Assembly: GCA_963728365.1 (NCBI GenBank)
Contig: CAVSJI010000001.1
Location: forward strand, 806,001 to 870,000
Direction: 5' to 3'
Source: VRUE01 sp963728365
Lineage (GTDB): Bacteria; Actinomycetota; Thermoleophilia; Solirubrobacterales; 70-9
Length of the DNA stretch: 64,000 nt
Of the stretch, positions 32,600 through 40,768 are shown one piece after another (position 1 is the stretch's first letter; each line of letters starts with the position of its first letter). Under the pieces are notes generated by a model. That model was not told the DNA's origin. It saw nothing but the letters and a program-made list of their open reading frames with translations, and ran no database searches. A program made the translations under genes and the position numbers.

Positions 32600-33862
32600 T
32601 TGGCCGTTGACACGAGCGCAGTCGCGAAGTTGGACGTCGAACCCGGAACGCTGCCGGAGACGATGGCAGCCTGGGTGATTCGCCAGGAGCGCGAGGGCGA
32701 ACCTACGGATGCTTTCCAGCTAGAGCAGATAGAGGTGCCGGAGCCAGGGCCCTTCGAGGTGATTGTCCGCGTAATGGCCGCCGGTGTCAACTTCAACAAC
32801 GTCTGGGCGGCGCTCGGCGAGCCGGTCTCGGTCTTCGGCTATGGCGACCACCCCGAGTACGGTCACCACATCGGCGGCTCCGACGCCTCGGGGATCGTCT
32901 GGAAGGTCGGCGAGGGCGTCACCCGCTGGGAGGCCGGCGACGAGGTCGTGGTCCACTGCAACCAGGCCTCCTACGAGGACGTCGAGGTTCACGGGCTCGA
33001 CCCGATGGCGGCGCCGAGCCAGCGGATCTGGGGCTACGAGACCACCTGGGGCTCCTTCGCCCAGTTCACCAAGGTCCAGGCCCAGCAGCTGCTCCCCCGC
33101 CCCCAGAACCTCTCCTGGGTCGACTCCTCCTCCTACGGGCTGACCTACTTCACGGCCTACCGGATGCTGATCGACCAGTGCAAGCTGCAGCCCGGCCACA
33201 ACGTGCTGATCTGGGGCGCGGCCGGCGGCCTCGGTGTCTTCGCCACCCAGCTCTGCAAGGCGGCCGGCGCCAACGCGGTCGGCGTCGTCTCCTCCGACGA
33301 GAAGGGCGAGCTGGTCAAGCAGCTCGGCGCGGTCGACTACATCAACAGGCGCGAGTTCGGCGAGATGATGCGCACCGACGCCAACCTCACCGACCCGGCG
33401 GCCGACAGGGAGCGCTTCAAGGCCTCGCGCGGATTCGCCAAGCGGGTCAAGGAGATCCTCGGCGACGCCCCCGACATCGTCTTCGAGCACGTCGGGCGGG
33501 CGACCTTCCCGACCTCGGTCTTCACGGTCAAGCCGTTCGGCAAAGTCGTGATCTGCGGCGCCACTTCGGGCTACCAGCTCGACTTCGACGTGCGCTACCT
33601 GTGGATGAAGCAGAAGCAGATCATCGGCTCGCACTTCGCCAACGCGTACGAGTGCATGCGCGCCAACCAGCTGATGGCCGAGGGCAAGGTCCGGCCGGTC
33701 ATCTCGCAGACGATGCCCTTCGACGGCGTCGCCGAGGCGCACCAGCTGATGCACGAAAACAAGCACCTCGGCAAGATCTCGATCCTGGTCGGGGCCGAGT
33801 CCGAGCAGGAGGGGCAGAACGAAGATGGCCCAGGCGCGATCCGGGCGGAGGTGGGAGCCTGA
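32600..33862 (+). CDS. ccr: Crotonyl-CoA carboxylase/reductase
   Basis: The 420-residue MDR enzyme matches crotonyl-CoA carboxylase/reductase, which carboxylates crotonyl-CoA to ethylmalonyl-CoA using NADPH. Typical segments: AAWVIRQEREGEPTDAFQLE, VMAAGVNFNNVWAALGEP, GYGDHPEYGHHIGGSDASGI, GYETTWGSFAQF, WGAAGGLGVFATQLCKAAGA and YLWMKQKQIIGSHFANAYE. Start TTG 32600 is supported by GGAGGAG 8 nt upstream. The ethylmalonyl-CoA mutase gene lies 1.8 kb downstream, supporting the assignment. A one-base overlap joins it to a small downstream gene. Confidence 0.93.
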   Translation: MAVDTSAVAKLDVEPGTLPETMAAWVIRQEREGEPTDAFQLEQIEVPEPGPFEVIVRVMAAGVNFNNVWAALGEPVSVFGYGDHPEYGHHIGGSDASGIVWKVGEGVTRWEAGDEVVVHCNQASYEDVEVHGLDPMAAPSQRIWGYETTWGSFAQFTKVQAQQLLPRPQNLSWVDSSSYGLTYFTAYRMLIDQCKLQPGHNVLIWGAAGGLGVFATQLCKAAGANAVGVVSSDEKGELVKQLGAVDYINRREFGEMMRTDANLTDPAADRERFKASRGFAKRVKEILGDAPDIVFEHVGRATFPTSVFTVKPFGKVVICGATSGYQLDFDVRYLWMKQKQIIGSHFANAYECMRANQLMAEGKVRPVISQTMPFDGVAEAHQLMHENKHLGKISILVGAESEQEGQNEDGPGAIRAEVGA

Positions 33863-34155
33863 TGGCCGAGGTCTGCGTGCTCGACTGGCACATCGCCCCC
33901 TTCCGGGCGGACCGCTGGCTCGACCTCTGGGAACCGGCGGCGGCGCGGATGCCCGCCTATGGCGCCAAGAGCTGGTCGCTGACCCGGGCGATCGACGACC
34001 CGCTCGCCTTCCGCCAGTCCTCGGTCTGGGAGTCGCGCTCGGATTTCGAGCGCTACTGGTTCTCCGAGGAAATCGAGAAGGCCCGCGCCGCCTGCATCGA
34101 CCTCTACGACCTGCCGCTGCTGCCCACCTGGCACGCGCTGCTCGTCGCGGAGTAG
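33862..34155 (+). CDS. Small alpha/beta-barrel-like hypothetical protein
   Basis: Unrecognised 97-residue product. Sequence such as VCVLDWHIAPFRADRWLDLWEP and FRQSSVWESRSDFERYWFSEE resembles small dimeric alpha/beta-barrel proteins of the NIPSNAP/antibiotic-monooxygenase type, without decisive residues. ATG 33862 overlaps the ccr stop codon by one base, so translation is coupled and it may assist the carboxylase or act on a product nearby. Confidence 0.65.
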   Translation: MAEVCVLDWHIAPFRADRWLDLWEPAAARMPAYGAKSWSLTRAIDDPLAFRQSSVWESRSDFERYWFSEEIEKARAACIDLYDLPLLPTWHALLVAE

Positions 34156-34162
34156 GCGTCTT

Positions 34163-34453
34163 TCAGGCGCGCTCGAGCGGGGCCATCGTCAGGCCGGCCG
34201 AATTGAGCTGCTGCCAGTAGTGCTCGGCCGGCTCCTGCGGGCCGGACCAGACGATCGCCTGGCCGCTGTTGTGGATCGTCTCGGCGAACTGATGGCCGCG
34301 CTCGAGGCTGACGCCCGGCAGCACTCGCGAGAGCGTCTCCGCGACGTGGTCGAAGGTGTTGTGGCTGTCGTTGAGGACGATCACCCGCCACTCGCCGCCC
34401 ATGCCCGAGCCGGGTCCCCCAACCCTGGGCCTCTCCACCGTGGTCGTCGACAT
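34163..34453 (-). CDS. clpS: ATP-dependent Clp protease adaptor ClpS
   Basis: The 96-residue protein is a ClpS/YqgP-type N-end-rule adaptor: WRVIVLNDSHNTFDHVAETLSRV, GHQFAETIHNSGQAIVWSG and EPAEHYWQQLNSAGL cover the core that binds the ClpA/ClpC N-domain and N-degrons. It would deliver substrates to the Clp protease in the cytoplasm. ATG 34453 has CATAAT 8 nt upstream on the minus strand, leaderless style. It converges with the ccr-linked small gene. Confidence 0.9.
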   Translation of the reverse strand: MSTTTVERPRVGGPGSGMGGEWRVIVLNDSHNTFDHVAETLSRVLPGVSLERGHQFAETIHNSGQAIVWSGPQEPAEHYWQQLNSAGLTMAPLERA

Positions 34454-34598
34454 CCCCCCGCATTATGCGGAAATCGCGGCGATCCCGGTCGCAAGCCTGA
34501 TTCAGGGAGCGCCTCGTCTTAATGTCCATTTAGCTACTCAAGATGGTTATGCCGCTAGACTGCTCGCATAAAGGCAAACCACTCTGGAGGCTCGGATC
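34454..34598. other. Divergent promoter region clpS / HTH regulator
   Basis: 145 bp, locally AT-rich (for instance 34519-34570). Contains the clpS -10-like CATAAT (complement of 34462-34467) and GGAGG at 34586-34590 before the regulator start. No clear operator palindrome was seen. Confidence 0.5.
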
Positions 34599-34868
34599 GT
34601 GATGGCACCGCGTCCCGCTTCGCTCCACCAACGCATGGCCACCGCCCTCTCCAACCCGCTGCGGGCGCGGGCTCTGGACCTGATCGCCACGGGCGTGGCG
34701 AGCCCGAAGCTGATCGCCGACGAGCTCGATCTCGACGTGCGCACCGTCGCCTACCACGTGCGCGTGCTGCACAAGCTGGGCTGCATCGAGCTGGTCGAAA
34801 CGCTGCCGCGACGCGGTGCAGTCGAACACGTCTACCGGTTGGCGGAGCAGGCCGAGGACAACGCCTAG
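34599..34868 (+). CDS. ArsR-type winged-helix regulator
   Basis: The 89-residue protein is a minimal winged-helix DNA-binding domain of the ArsR/helix_turn_helix_20 type: RMATALSNPLRARALDLIA, SPKLIADELDLDVRTVAYHVRVLHKLGCIELV (recognition helix) and RRGAVEHVYRLAEQ (wing). No metal-binding Cys residues are present, so the signal is unknown. GTG 34599 has GGAGG 8 nt upstream; ATG 34602 is an alternative. It overlaps the convergent neighbour by 4 bp. Confidence 0.85.
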   Translation: MMAPRPASLHQRMATALSNPLRARALDLIATGVASPKLIADELDLDVRTVAYHVRVLHKLGCIELVETLPRRGAVEHVYRLAEQAEDNA

Positions 34869-35560
34869 AACGGGCTCGGCACCCGCACGACGACGTCGTC
34901 GAACGTCGCCTGGGCGCCCTTCGCCACCTTGGGCGAGCCGATCGAAAAGCCCGAGGCGCGGCCCTTCAATTCCCCCGCACCTTCGTCCGTCGCTTCGGCA
35001 ACCCGCTCGCCGCCGACGAAGCCAAGCAGCTGACAGTTGCCCTTTTCGTCGCCTTCGGTCACGTTGAAGGCGCGCAGTCGCAGCTGGTTCGCCTTGTCGG
35101 CGCCGGTGATCCCGGCGACGCCCTTCTCGATGTCGAGGTACTTGATCGTGCCGTCGGTGAGGATCTTGCGCAGCTGCACCTTGCGCTGCAGTGGGTAGAC
35201 CGCCAACTGGTACCGCGAGCCTTCGCCGGAGCGCAGGTCGACGGCGAGGAAGGCGGCGCGCTGCACCGGCATCGGCGTCACGCCCAGCAGCCGGACCGTC
35301 GCCGCGATCTCGAGATCGCGACCGAGGACCGGGGTGCGGTAGGCGCATTCGCGCGTCTGCTTGCCGACGACGATCTTCAGCGCGTGGCCGCCGCTGCTGC
35401 GCCCGCAGCGTTCCCCGGAGAGCTTGGCGATCTGGCCCAGCTGGCCCTTGCTCTCCAGCGGGTTGCGGTAGATGCCGATCAGCGCGGCGCTCGCGCTCGC
35501 CACGAGGCCGAGCGCGACCACCAGCGCGGCGGCGAATATGGCTGCACGCAGGCGTCTCAC
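34865..35560 (-). CDS. Membrane-anchored secreted hypothetical protein
   Basis: Unrecognised ~231-residue product with an N-terminal signal/anchor (RRLRAAIFAAALVVALGLVASASA) and a beta-rich ectodomain ending in FDDVVVRVPSPF. The pattern, with RYQLAVYPLQRKVQLRK and NQLRLRAFNV, resembles concanavalin-like (LamG/DUF1080-type) beta-sandwich domains. Four Cys residues could form disulfides. GTG 35560 is favoured over an upstream reading because the signal starts there. It diverges from the ecm gene. Confidence 0.65.
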   Translation of the reverse strand: MRRLRAAIFAAALVVALGLVASASAALIGIYRNPLESKGQLGQIAKLSGERCGRSSGGHALKIVVGKQTRECAYRTPVLGRDLEIAATVRLLGVTPMPVQRAAFLAVDLRSGEGSRYQLAVYPLQRKVQLRKILTDGTIKYLDIEKGVAGITGADKANQLRLRAFNVTEGDEKGNCQLLGFVGGERVAEATDEGAGELKGRASGFSIGSPKVAKGAQATFDDVVVRVPSPF

Positions 35561-35652
35561 GATCTCGCAGCCTAAACACGGTCGCGGGAGAAAGATGCGG
35601 GCCGACGGGCGGTGAACGGCGGATTTCGGGACGAGCCCCATAAGATTGAGGC

Positions 35653-37647
35653 GTGACCGAGCACCGACTTCCGGAGCGCGACCGTCCCTGGGTGATGCGC
35701 ACCTACGCCGGCCATTCCGACGCCCGGCGCTCCAACGAGCTCTACCGCAAGAACCTCGAAAAGGGACAGACCGGCCTCTCGGTCGCCTTCGACCTTCCGA
35801 CCCAGACGGGCTATGACCCCGACCACGTCCTCGCCCGCGGCGAGGTCGGCAAGGTCGGCGTCTCGATCGCCAACAAGGGCGACATGCACCAGCTGCTCGA
35901 CGGGATCCCGCTCGACGAGATGAACACCTCGATGACGATCAACGCCACCGCCGCCTGGCTGCTCGGCCTCTACATCACGGTCGCCGAGGAGAACGGGGTC
36001 GAGCGCGCGGCGCTGAAGGGCACGACGCAGAACGACATCATCAAGGAGTACCTCTCGCGCGGCACCTACGCCTTCCCGCCTCAGCCCTCGATGCGGCTGA
36101 TCGCCGACATGGTCGCCTTCGCGGTCAACGAGGTGCCGAGCTGGAACCCGACCAACATCTGCAGCTACCACCTTCAGGAGGCGGGCGCGACGCCCGTGCA
36201 GGAGATCGCCTACGCGCTCTCGACCGGGATCGCCGTGCTCGACGAGGTGAAGGCGCGCGGCCAAGTCGCCGAGGCCGACTTCCCCAAGGTATTCGGTCGC
36301 ATCTCCTTCTTCGTCAACGCCGGCATCCGGTTGATCGAGGAGATCGCCAAGCTGCGCGCGATGGGCCGCCTCTGGAATGAGATCGGCCGCCAGCGCTATG
36401 GCGTCACCGACGAGAAGATGCTGCGCTTTCGCTACGGCGTGCAGGTCAACTCGCTCGGCCTGACCGAGGCCCAGCCGGAGAACAACATCCAGCGGATCGT
36501 GCTCGAGGCGCTGGCCGTGACCCTGAGCCGCGACGCCCGCGCCCGGGCAATCCAGCTGCCGGCCTGGAACGAGGCGATGGGCCTGCCCCGCCCCTGGGAC
36601 CAGCAGTGGAGCCTGCGCATCCAGCAGGTGCTGGCCAACGAGACCGACCTGCTCGAGTACCCGGACGTCTTCGAGGGCTCGCTGGTGATGGACGGCCTGG
36701 TAGAGGAGCTGATCGACGGCGCCCGGGCCGAGATGGCGGCGGTCACCGAGCACGGCGGCGCGGTCGCCGCGGTCCCCTACATGAAGGCCCGCCTGGTCGA
36801 GTCCCATCGCGAGCGGGTGGCGCGGATCGAGGCCGGCGAGCAGCTCGTCGTCGGCCAGAACGCCTATCGCGAGAGCGAGGACTCACCGCTGACCGCGGGC
36901 GCCGACGGGGGCATCCTCACCCCCGACCCCGAGGTCGAGCGCGAACGGGTCGAGGCGCTGGAGGCCTGGAAGGCCGAGCGCGACGAGGCGTCGGTGACGG
37001 CCGCGCTGGAAGAGCTCGGCCGGGTAGCAACCGACGACTCGCAGAACATCATGCCGGCGACGATCGCGGCCGCCAAAGCCGGTGCGACGACCGGCGAGTG
37101 GTCCGAGGTCCTGCGCGAGGCGTTCGGCGCCTATCGCGCCCCGACCGGCGTCGACGGCGCCGCGCCCCCCGCCGACCGCGAGCAGCTGGCCGCGGTTCGC
37201 AAGCGGGTCGACGAGGTCTCCGGAAAGATCGGCCACCGGATCAAGATCTTGGTCGGCAAGCCGGGGCTCGACGGCCACTCCAACGGCTCCGAGCAGATCG
37301 CCCTGCGCGCCCGCGACGCGGGCATGGAGGTGATCTACCAGGGCATCCGTCTGACGCCAGAGGAGATCGCCGAGTCGGCGTTGCAGGAGGACGTCGACGT
37401 GATCGGCCTCTCGATCCTCTCCGGCTCCCACCTGGAGCTCGTCCCCGAGGTGGTCCGCCGCCTGCGCGAGGAGGACGTCGATGCCCCGGTGGTCGCCGGC
37501 GGCATCATCCCCCCGGCCGACGCCGAGCGCCTGCGCGAGGCCGGCGTCGACGGCGTCTACACGCCGAAGGACTTCGACCTCAACCGGATCATCGGCGAGA
37601 TCGTCGACTTGGTCGCCGAGCGCGCCGGCGCTCCCGCTGCGGCCTGA
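35653..37647 (+). CDS. ecm: Ethylmalonyl-CoA mutase
   Basis: The 664-residue B12-dependent mutase is of the ethylmalonyl-CoA type, not classical methylmalonyl-CoA: substrate region reads RTYAGHSDARRSNELYRKNL and DLPTQTGYDPDHVLARGEVGKVGV. The cobalamin domain near the C-terminus has the KILVGKPGLDGHSNGSEQI motif (DxHxxG with base-off His). It converts (2R)-ethylmalonyl-CoA to methylsuccinyl-CoA in acetyl-CoA assimilation. GTG 35653 is leaderless, with TAAGAT at 35641-35646. The partner ccr gene lies just upstream on the same strand. Confidence 0.94.
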   Translation: MTEHRLPERDRPWVMRTYAGHSDARRSNELYRKNLEKGQTGLSVAFDLPTQTGYDPDHVLARGEVGKVGVSIANKGDMHQLLDGIPLDEMNTSMTINATAAWLLGLYITVAEENGVERAALKGTTQNDIIKEYLSRGTYAFPPQPSMRLIADMVAFAVNEVPSWNPTNICSYHLQEAGATPVQEIAYALSTGIAVLDEVKARGQVAEADFPKVFGRISFFVNAGIRLIEEIAKLRAMGRLWNEIGRQRYGVTDEKMLRFRYGVQVNSLGLTEAQPENNIQRIVLEALAVTLSRDARARAIQLPAWNEAMGLPRPWDQQWSLRIQQVLANETDLLEYPDVFEGSLVMDGLVEELIDGARAEMAAVTEHGGAVAAVPYMKARLVESHRERVARIEAGEQLVVGQNAYRESEDSPLTAGADGGILTPDPEVERERVEALEAWKAERDEASVTAALEELGRVATDDSQNIMPATIAAAKAGATTGEWSEVLREAFGAYRAPTGVDGAAPPADREQLAAVRKRVDEVSGKIGHRIKILVGKPGLDGHSNGSEQIALRARDAGMEVIYQGIRLTPEEIAESALQEDVDVIGLSILSGSHLELVPEVVRRLREEDVDAPVVAGGIIPPADAERLREAGVDGVYTPKDFDLNRIIGEIVDLVAERAGAPAAA

Positions 37648-37657
37648 GGCACAGTCC

Positions 37658-38890
37658 GTGACTGGATCCAGCTCCGCGCCACCGCCGCGCGAGTGCGACG
37701 TCGCCGTGGTCGGCGGCGGCATCCTCGGCCTGGCCGTAGCGCGGGAGCTGCTGGCGCGGCGACCCGGGGCGCGGCTCTGCGTGCTCGAGGCAGAGGGGGC
37801 GATCGGGCGCCACCAGACCGGGCGCTCGAGCGGCGTAATCCATGCCGGCATCTACTACGAGCCGGGCTCGCTGAAGGCGCGGCTCTGCGTCGAGGGGGCG
37901 CGCGAGCTCTACGACTACTGCGAGGAGCGCGGCGTGGCCTTCGAGCGCTCGGGCAAGCTCGTGGTCGCCGCCGATGAGGCCGAGCTGGGACGGCTCGACG
38001 AGCTCGAGCGGCGCGGGCGGGCGAACGGCGTGCCAGGGCTGCGGCGCCTCGCGGGCGAGGAAATCGGGGAGGTCGAGCCTGCCGCGCGCGGCATCGCCGC
38101 CCTGCACTCGCCGAACACGGGCGTGGTCGACTTCGTCGCGGTTGCCGAGGCCTACGCGGCCGACGTGCGCGCCGCCGGTGGCTCCGTTCATCTCAGCGCC
38201 GCAGCGCGGGGCGCCACACCCAGCTCGGGACGCATCGAGATCCGCCACGCGCGGGGCGTCATCGCCGCCTCCGCCGCCGTCTTCTGCGCCGGGCTCCAGT
38301 CGGACCGGCTTGCGGTCGCCTGCGGGGCGCCTGCCGACCCGCGCATCGTCCCCTTCCGCGGCGCCTACCTGCAGCTGCCGGCGAACGCCGCGGAGCTGGT
38401 GCGGGCCAACGTCTACCCGGTCCCCGATCCCAAGCTGCCCTTCCTCGGCGCGCACCTGACGCGGACGCTCGACGGTCGCGTGCTGGTCGGCCCGAGCGCG
38501 CTGCTCTCGCCGGCCCGGGACGCCTACCGGCTGGCGACACTCCGGCCGCGCGACCTGGTCGAGACCGTGGGCTGGCCCGGCAGCTGGCGGATGGCAGCCC
38601 GTCATCGCCGCGCGGCGGCGCAGGAACTGCGCCACGCGGTGAGCAAGCGCTCCTTCCTCGCCGAGGCGGCGCGCCTCGTCCCGGCGCTGCGCCGCGTCAA
38701 GCCGGAGCGAGGGCCGGCCGGGATCCGCGCCCAGGCTCTCGGCCGCGACGGCAAGCTAATCGACGACTTCGTCGTCCACCGCACCGAGCGCGCGATCCAC
38801 GTCCGCAACGCTCCGTCCCCCGCGGCGACCTCCTCGCTGGCGCTGGCGCGGCTGGTCGTCGACGAGCTGGACGCCCTCGGCCCCGCTTGA
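37658..38890 (+). CDS. lhgO: L-2-hydroxyglutarate oxidase (LhgO-like)
   Basis: The 410-residue FAD oxidoreductase of the DAO family matches LhgO/L2HGDH: DVAVVGGGILGLAVARELLAR (FAD loop), GRHQTGRSSGVIHAGIYYEPGSLKARLCVEG, VDFVAVAEAYAADVRAAGG and a C-terminal GPAGIRAQALGRDGKLIDDF segment with HVRNAPSPAATSSLALAR. It would oxidise L-2-hydroxyglutarate to 2-oxoglutarate, feeding electrons to quinone. GTG 37658 begins 10 bp after the ecm stop, so it may be cotranscribed. Confidence 0.88.
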   Translation: MTGSSSAPPPRECDVAVVGGGILGLAVARELLARRPGARLCVLEAEGAIGRHQTGRSSGVIHAGIYYEPGSLKARLCVEGARELYDYCEERGVAFERSGKLVVAADEAELGRLDELERRGRANGVPGLRRLAGEEIGEVEPAARGIAALHSPNTGVVDFVAVAEAYAADVRAAGGSVHLSAAARGATPSSGRIEIRHARGVIAASAAVFCAGLQSDRLAVACGAPADPRIVPFRGAYLQLPANAAELVRANVYPVPDPKLPFLGAHLTRTLDGRVLVGPSALLSPARDAYRLATLRPRDLVETVGWPGSWRMAARHRRAAAQELRHAVSKRSFLAEAARLVPALRRVKPERGPAGIRAQALGRDGKLIDDFVVHRTERAIHVRNAPSPAATSSLALARLVVDELDALGPA

Positions 38891-38924
38891 CGCGCCGGCG
38901 CCGTCAACGCGCGACAATGGGCGC

Positions 38925-39491
38925 ATGAACGAGCTGAACGGCGACCGCTCGGCCTGGCTGCGTTGCTACCGCTGCTGGTCGGTGAACCTCGAGATCCAGA
39001 TCCATTACGACGCGATCCGCCGCGTCGAGCCGGAGAGCGGCATGCTCGCCGAAGGGGTCGACGAGATCCAGGAGGCGCTCGTGCAGTGCGTCGACTGCAT
39101 GCACGACCAGCCGCACCTCACCTTCCAGGACGACCGCGTGGTGCCGATCGAGGATCGCTGGGAGCGGATGGTCGCCGGCACTCCCTGGGTCGCTTCCTGC
39201 ACTGTGCGAGTCAACCAGGACCGGGTCGAGACATGCTCCGGCCCCGACGCGGCCGAGTTCCTCACCTACGGCGCCTTCGGCGACGCCGGGGTGCGCGAGT
39301 TCTTCTCCCACGTCCGCTTCCACAAGCACGACGAGGAGCAGGTCATCGTCCACATGCTGGTCGAGCTCTACGCCCGCTCCGCAGAAGAGGCGACCGAGGT
39401 GCTCGAAGAGGCCGCCCAGGGCCCCCTCGAGATCACCTCCCTCGCCGAGGAGTCAAGGCCGCCGGCCCACGCCTCCGACGAGGCCCACTGA
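38925..39491 (+). CDS. Hypothetical protein with paired CxxC motifs
   Basis: Unrecognised 188-residue protein. Two CxxC pairs (CYRC about residue 14 and CVDC about residue 55) could bind one zinc. The C-terminal half has a His-rich helix SHVRFHKHDEEQVIVHMLVEL and an acidic tail. No membrane or signal features are present. It precedes the family A element that ends the DUF559 gene. Start ATG 38925 follows GACAAT by 6 nt, only loosely like the leaderless pattern. Confidence 0.65.
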   Translation: MNELNGDRSAWLRCYRCWSVNLEIQIHYDAIRRVEPESGMLAEGVDEIQEALVQCVDCMHDQPHLTFQDDRVVPIEDRWERMVAGTPWVASCTVRVNQDRVETCSGPDAAEFLTYGAFGDAGVREFFSHVRFHKHDEEQVIVHMLVELYARSAEEATEVLEEAAQGPLEITSLAEESRPPAHASDEAH

Positions 39492-39520
39492 GCCCGGAGC
39501 GCCGGACCGAGACCGAACGC

Positions 39521-39569
39521 GAACTGCATCAAATTCCCACTCCGGCAGGTAGGGAATGTGATGCAGTTC
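39521..39569 (-). repeat. Palindromic element family A, copy 2 (inverted)
   Basis: GAACTGCATCAAATTCCC (39521-39538) and GGGAATGTGATGCAGTTC (39552-39569) pair with one mismatch; loop ACTCCGGCAGGTA is the complement of the loop of copy 3, so this copy points the other way. It encodes the last residues and stop codon of the DUF559 gene. Confidence 0.93.
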
Positions 39570-40467
39570 GCTGGCGGAGGGAGCGGCGAATTAGATTCAT
39601 GAAGGGGTCCGGATTCCAGGCGAGCATGCGATACGTGGCGCGGTGGACCTCGTATCCGGCAGCGGTCAGGACCACGGTGCGCTCGTGGTCCCCCTCGAAC
39701 GCTCGCCTGTCCCGGTGGTAGGCGTAGCCGTCTGTTTCGACGATGACCTTCGGGGCCGCCCATAGGAAGTCGACAAGATGAGGCCCCGCGAATACGTTGA
39801 CCTGCGGCAACGGAATGCCCGCCTCCCGGCAGAGTGCCAGAAAGTCAACCTCCAAGGATGAGCGGGTGTCTGCCGCTCTCGGGTCGACTTCCATCGCCAC
39901 GTGACGCAACGTGCCAATCCCTTTCTTCCCGCGTCCATATGCAACTGCCCGCTGGAGTACCGGCCATCTCACTCGGCCCGCTCGGTCTGCCGCGACGAGC
40001 GCCCGCTCGAGCTGCCTCATGTTGAGTCGGCCCGCCATGTCAAGGAGTGTCCGCTCAATTGTGGTCACCGGAATGCCGCGCTCTTTCGTGGTCTGGTCTC
40101 GTGGCAGGGCGCGGGTTTGGTGCACTCGGATCTCAGGGTTCGTGCGCCAGGCCCCGCCAGATGGGCGCAGCACCTCAATGGGGCCGCGCGACCTACGTAT
40201 GTCCCAAAGCGCCATGGCGCTCCCGTGAGAGAGCACGGCCTGCGGCCCTGAAGCTAGAACCGCAGCCATCCACCTCCCGTCCCGACCGAGACGCCGATGC
40301 CCGAGCGTGAAGACCCCATGAAACACCGGCACCAATATCCCGCCCGCCGCGCGAGCTTGGATCAGGCCTTCGCTGGCGCCAAGCTCGAGAATCTGCCAGC
40401 GAGCGATAACTCCGTGCTGGCGCTCGGCCAACACGCGCACCCTCTGGGTGATTTCCCGATCCCTCAT
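39529..40467 (-). CDS. AbiEi-type HTH / DUF559 endonuclease-like protein, repeat-bracketed
   Basis: The 312-residue protein has an N-terminal winged-helix domain like AbiEi antitoxins (ITQRVRVLAERQHGVIARWQ, LIQARAAGGILVPVFHGVF), a central linker region with VTTIERTLLDMAGRLN, and a C-terminal DUF559/Vsr-like fold: LVDFLWAAPKVIVETDGYAYH, RRAFEGDHERTVVLTAAGY, with Asp, Glu/Asp and His at plausible catalytic positions. It is probably a DNA-binding or nicking protein; the function of DUF559 proteins is not established. ATG 40467 has GGAGG 5-6 nt upstream. Family A hairpins lie at both ends, and the downstream one supplies the C-terminal TASHSLPAGVGI and stop. Confidence 0.85.
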   Translation of the reverse strand: MRDREITQRVRVLAERQHGVIARWQILELGASEGLIQARAAGGILVPVFHGVFTLGHRRLGRDGRWMAAVLASGPQAVLSHGSAMALWDIRRSRGPIEVLRPSGGAWRTNPEIRVHQTRALPRDQTTKERGIPVTTIERTLLDMAGRLNMRQLERALVAADRAGRVRWPVLQRAVAYGRGKKGIGTLRHVAMEVDPRAADTRSSLEVDFLALCREAGIPLPQVNVFAGPHLVDFLWAAPKVIVETDGYAYHRDRRAFEGDHERTVVLTAAGYEVHRATYRMLAWNPDPFMNLIRRSLRQRTASHSLPAGVGI

Positions 40468-40488
40468 CTCGCCTCCGCGCCTCAATCA

Positions 40489-40545
40489 GCCCGAACTGCA
40501 TCAAATTCCCTACCTGCCGGAGCGGGAATTTGATGCAGTTCGGGC
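40489..40545 (+). repeat. Palindromic element family A, copy 3
   Basis: The longest copy: 22-bp perfect arms (40489-40510 and 40524-40545), core GAACTGCATCAAATTCCC, loop TACCTGCCGGAGC. It ends 21 bp upstream of the DUF559 start codon, opposite in orientation to copy 2 at the gene's other end. Confidence 0.94.
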
Positions 40546-40665
40546 GGTGGGAGGTTGGGGCTGCTGAGAGCGCTGGAAGTGGGTGGGGGCGGCGTCGGAG
40601 GCATGGGCCGACGCTGGCAGGTCCGGACGCGCTTGTGGTGCGCGAAACGTCACAATTTTGGGACG

Positions 40666-40690
40666 GAACCCGCGCCGAAGGCGCGGGTTC
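40666..40690 (-). terminator. UUCG-type hairpin terminator of MaoC gene
   Basis: On the minus strand GAACCCGCGC-C(TTCG)G-CGCGGGTTC forms a strong stem with a stable UUCG tetraloop, about 80 bp after the MaoC stop. The stretch from 40546 to 40768 holds no other feature I can support. Confidence 0.6.
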
Positions 40691-40768
40691 GCAGTCCTCG
40701 ATGTTCCTGGGCGTGTCGTGCCGACGAGAACCGAACGCTCCTGCTGCTCGACGGCGCCTCGTCTTTGA

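Noticed and set aside
39529..40467. Type IV toxin-antitoxin pair
   Set aside because: The AbiEi-like helix domain is present but no AbiEii nucleotidyltransferase toxin gene is adjacent.
39521..40545. Classical insertion sequence or MITE
   Set aside because: No transposase of known class and no evident target-site duplication; the repeats are full hairpins rather than simple terminal repeats.
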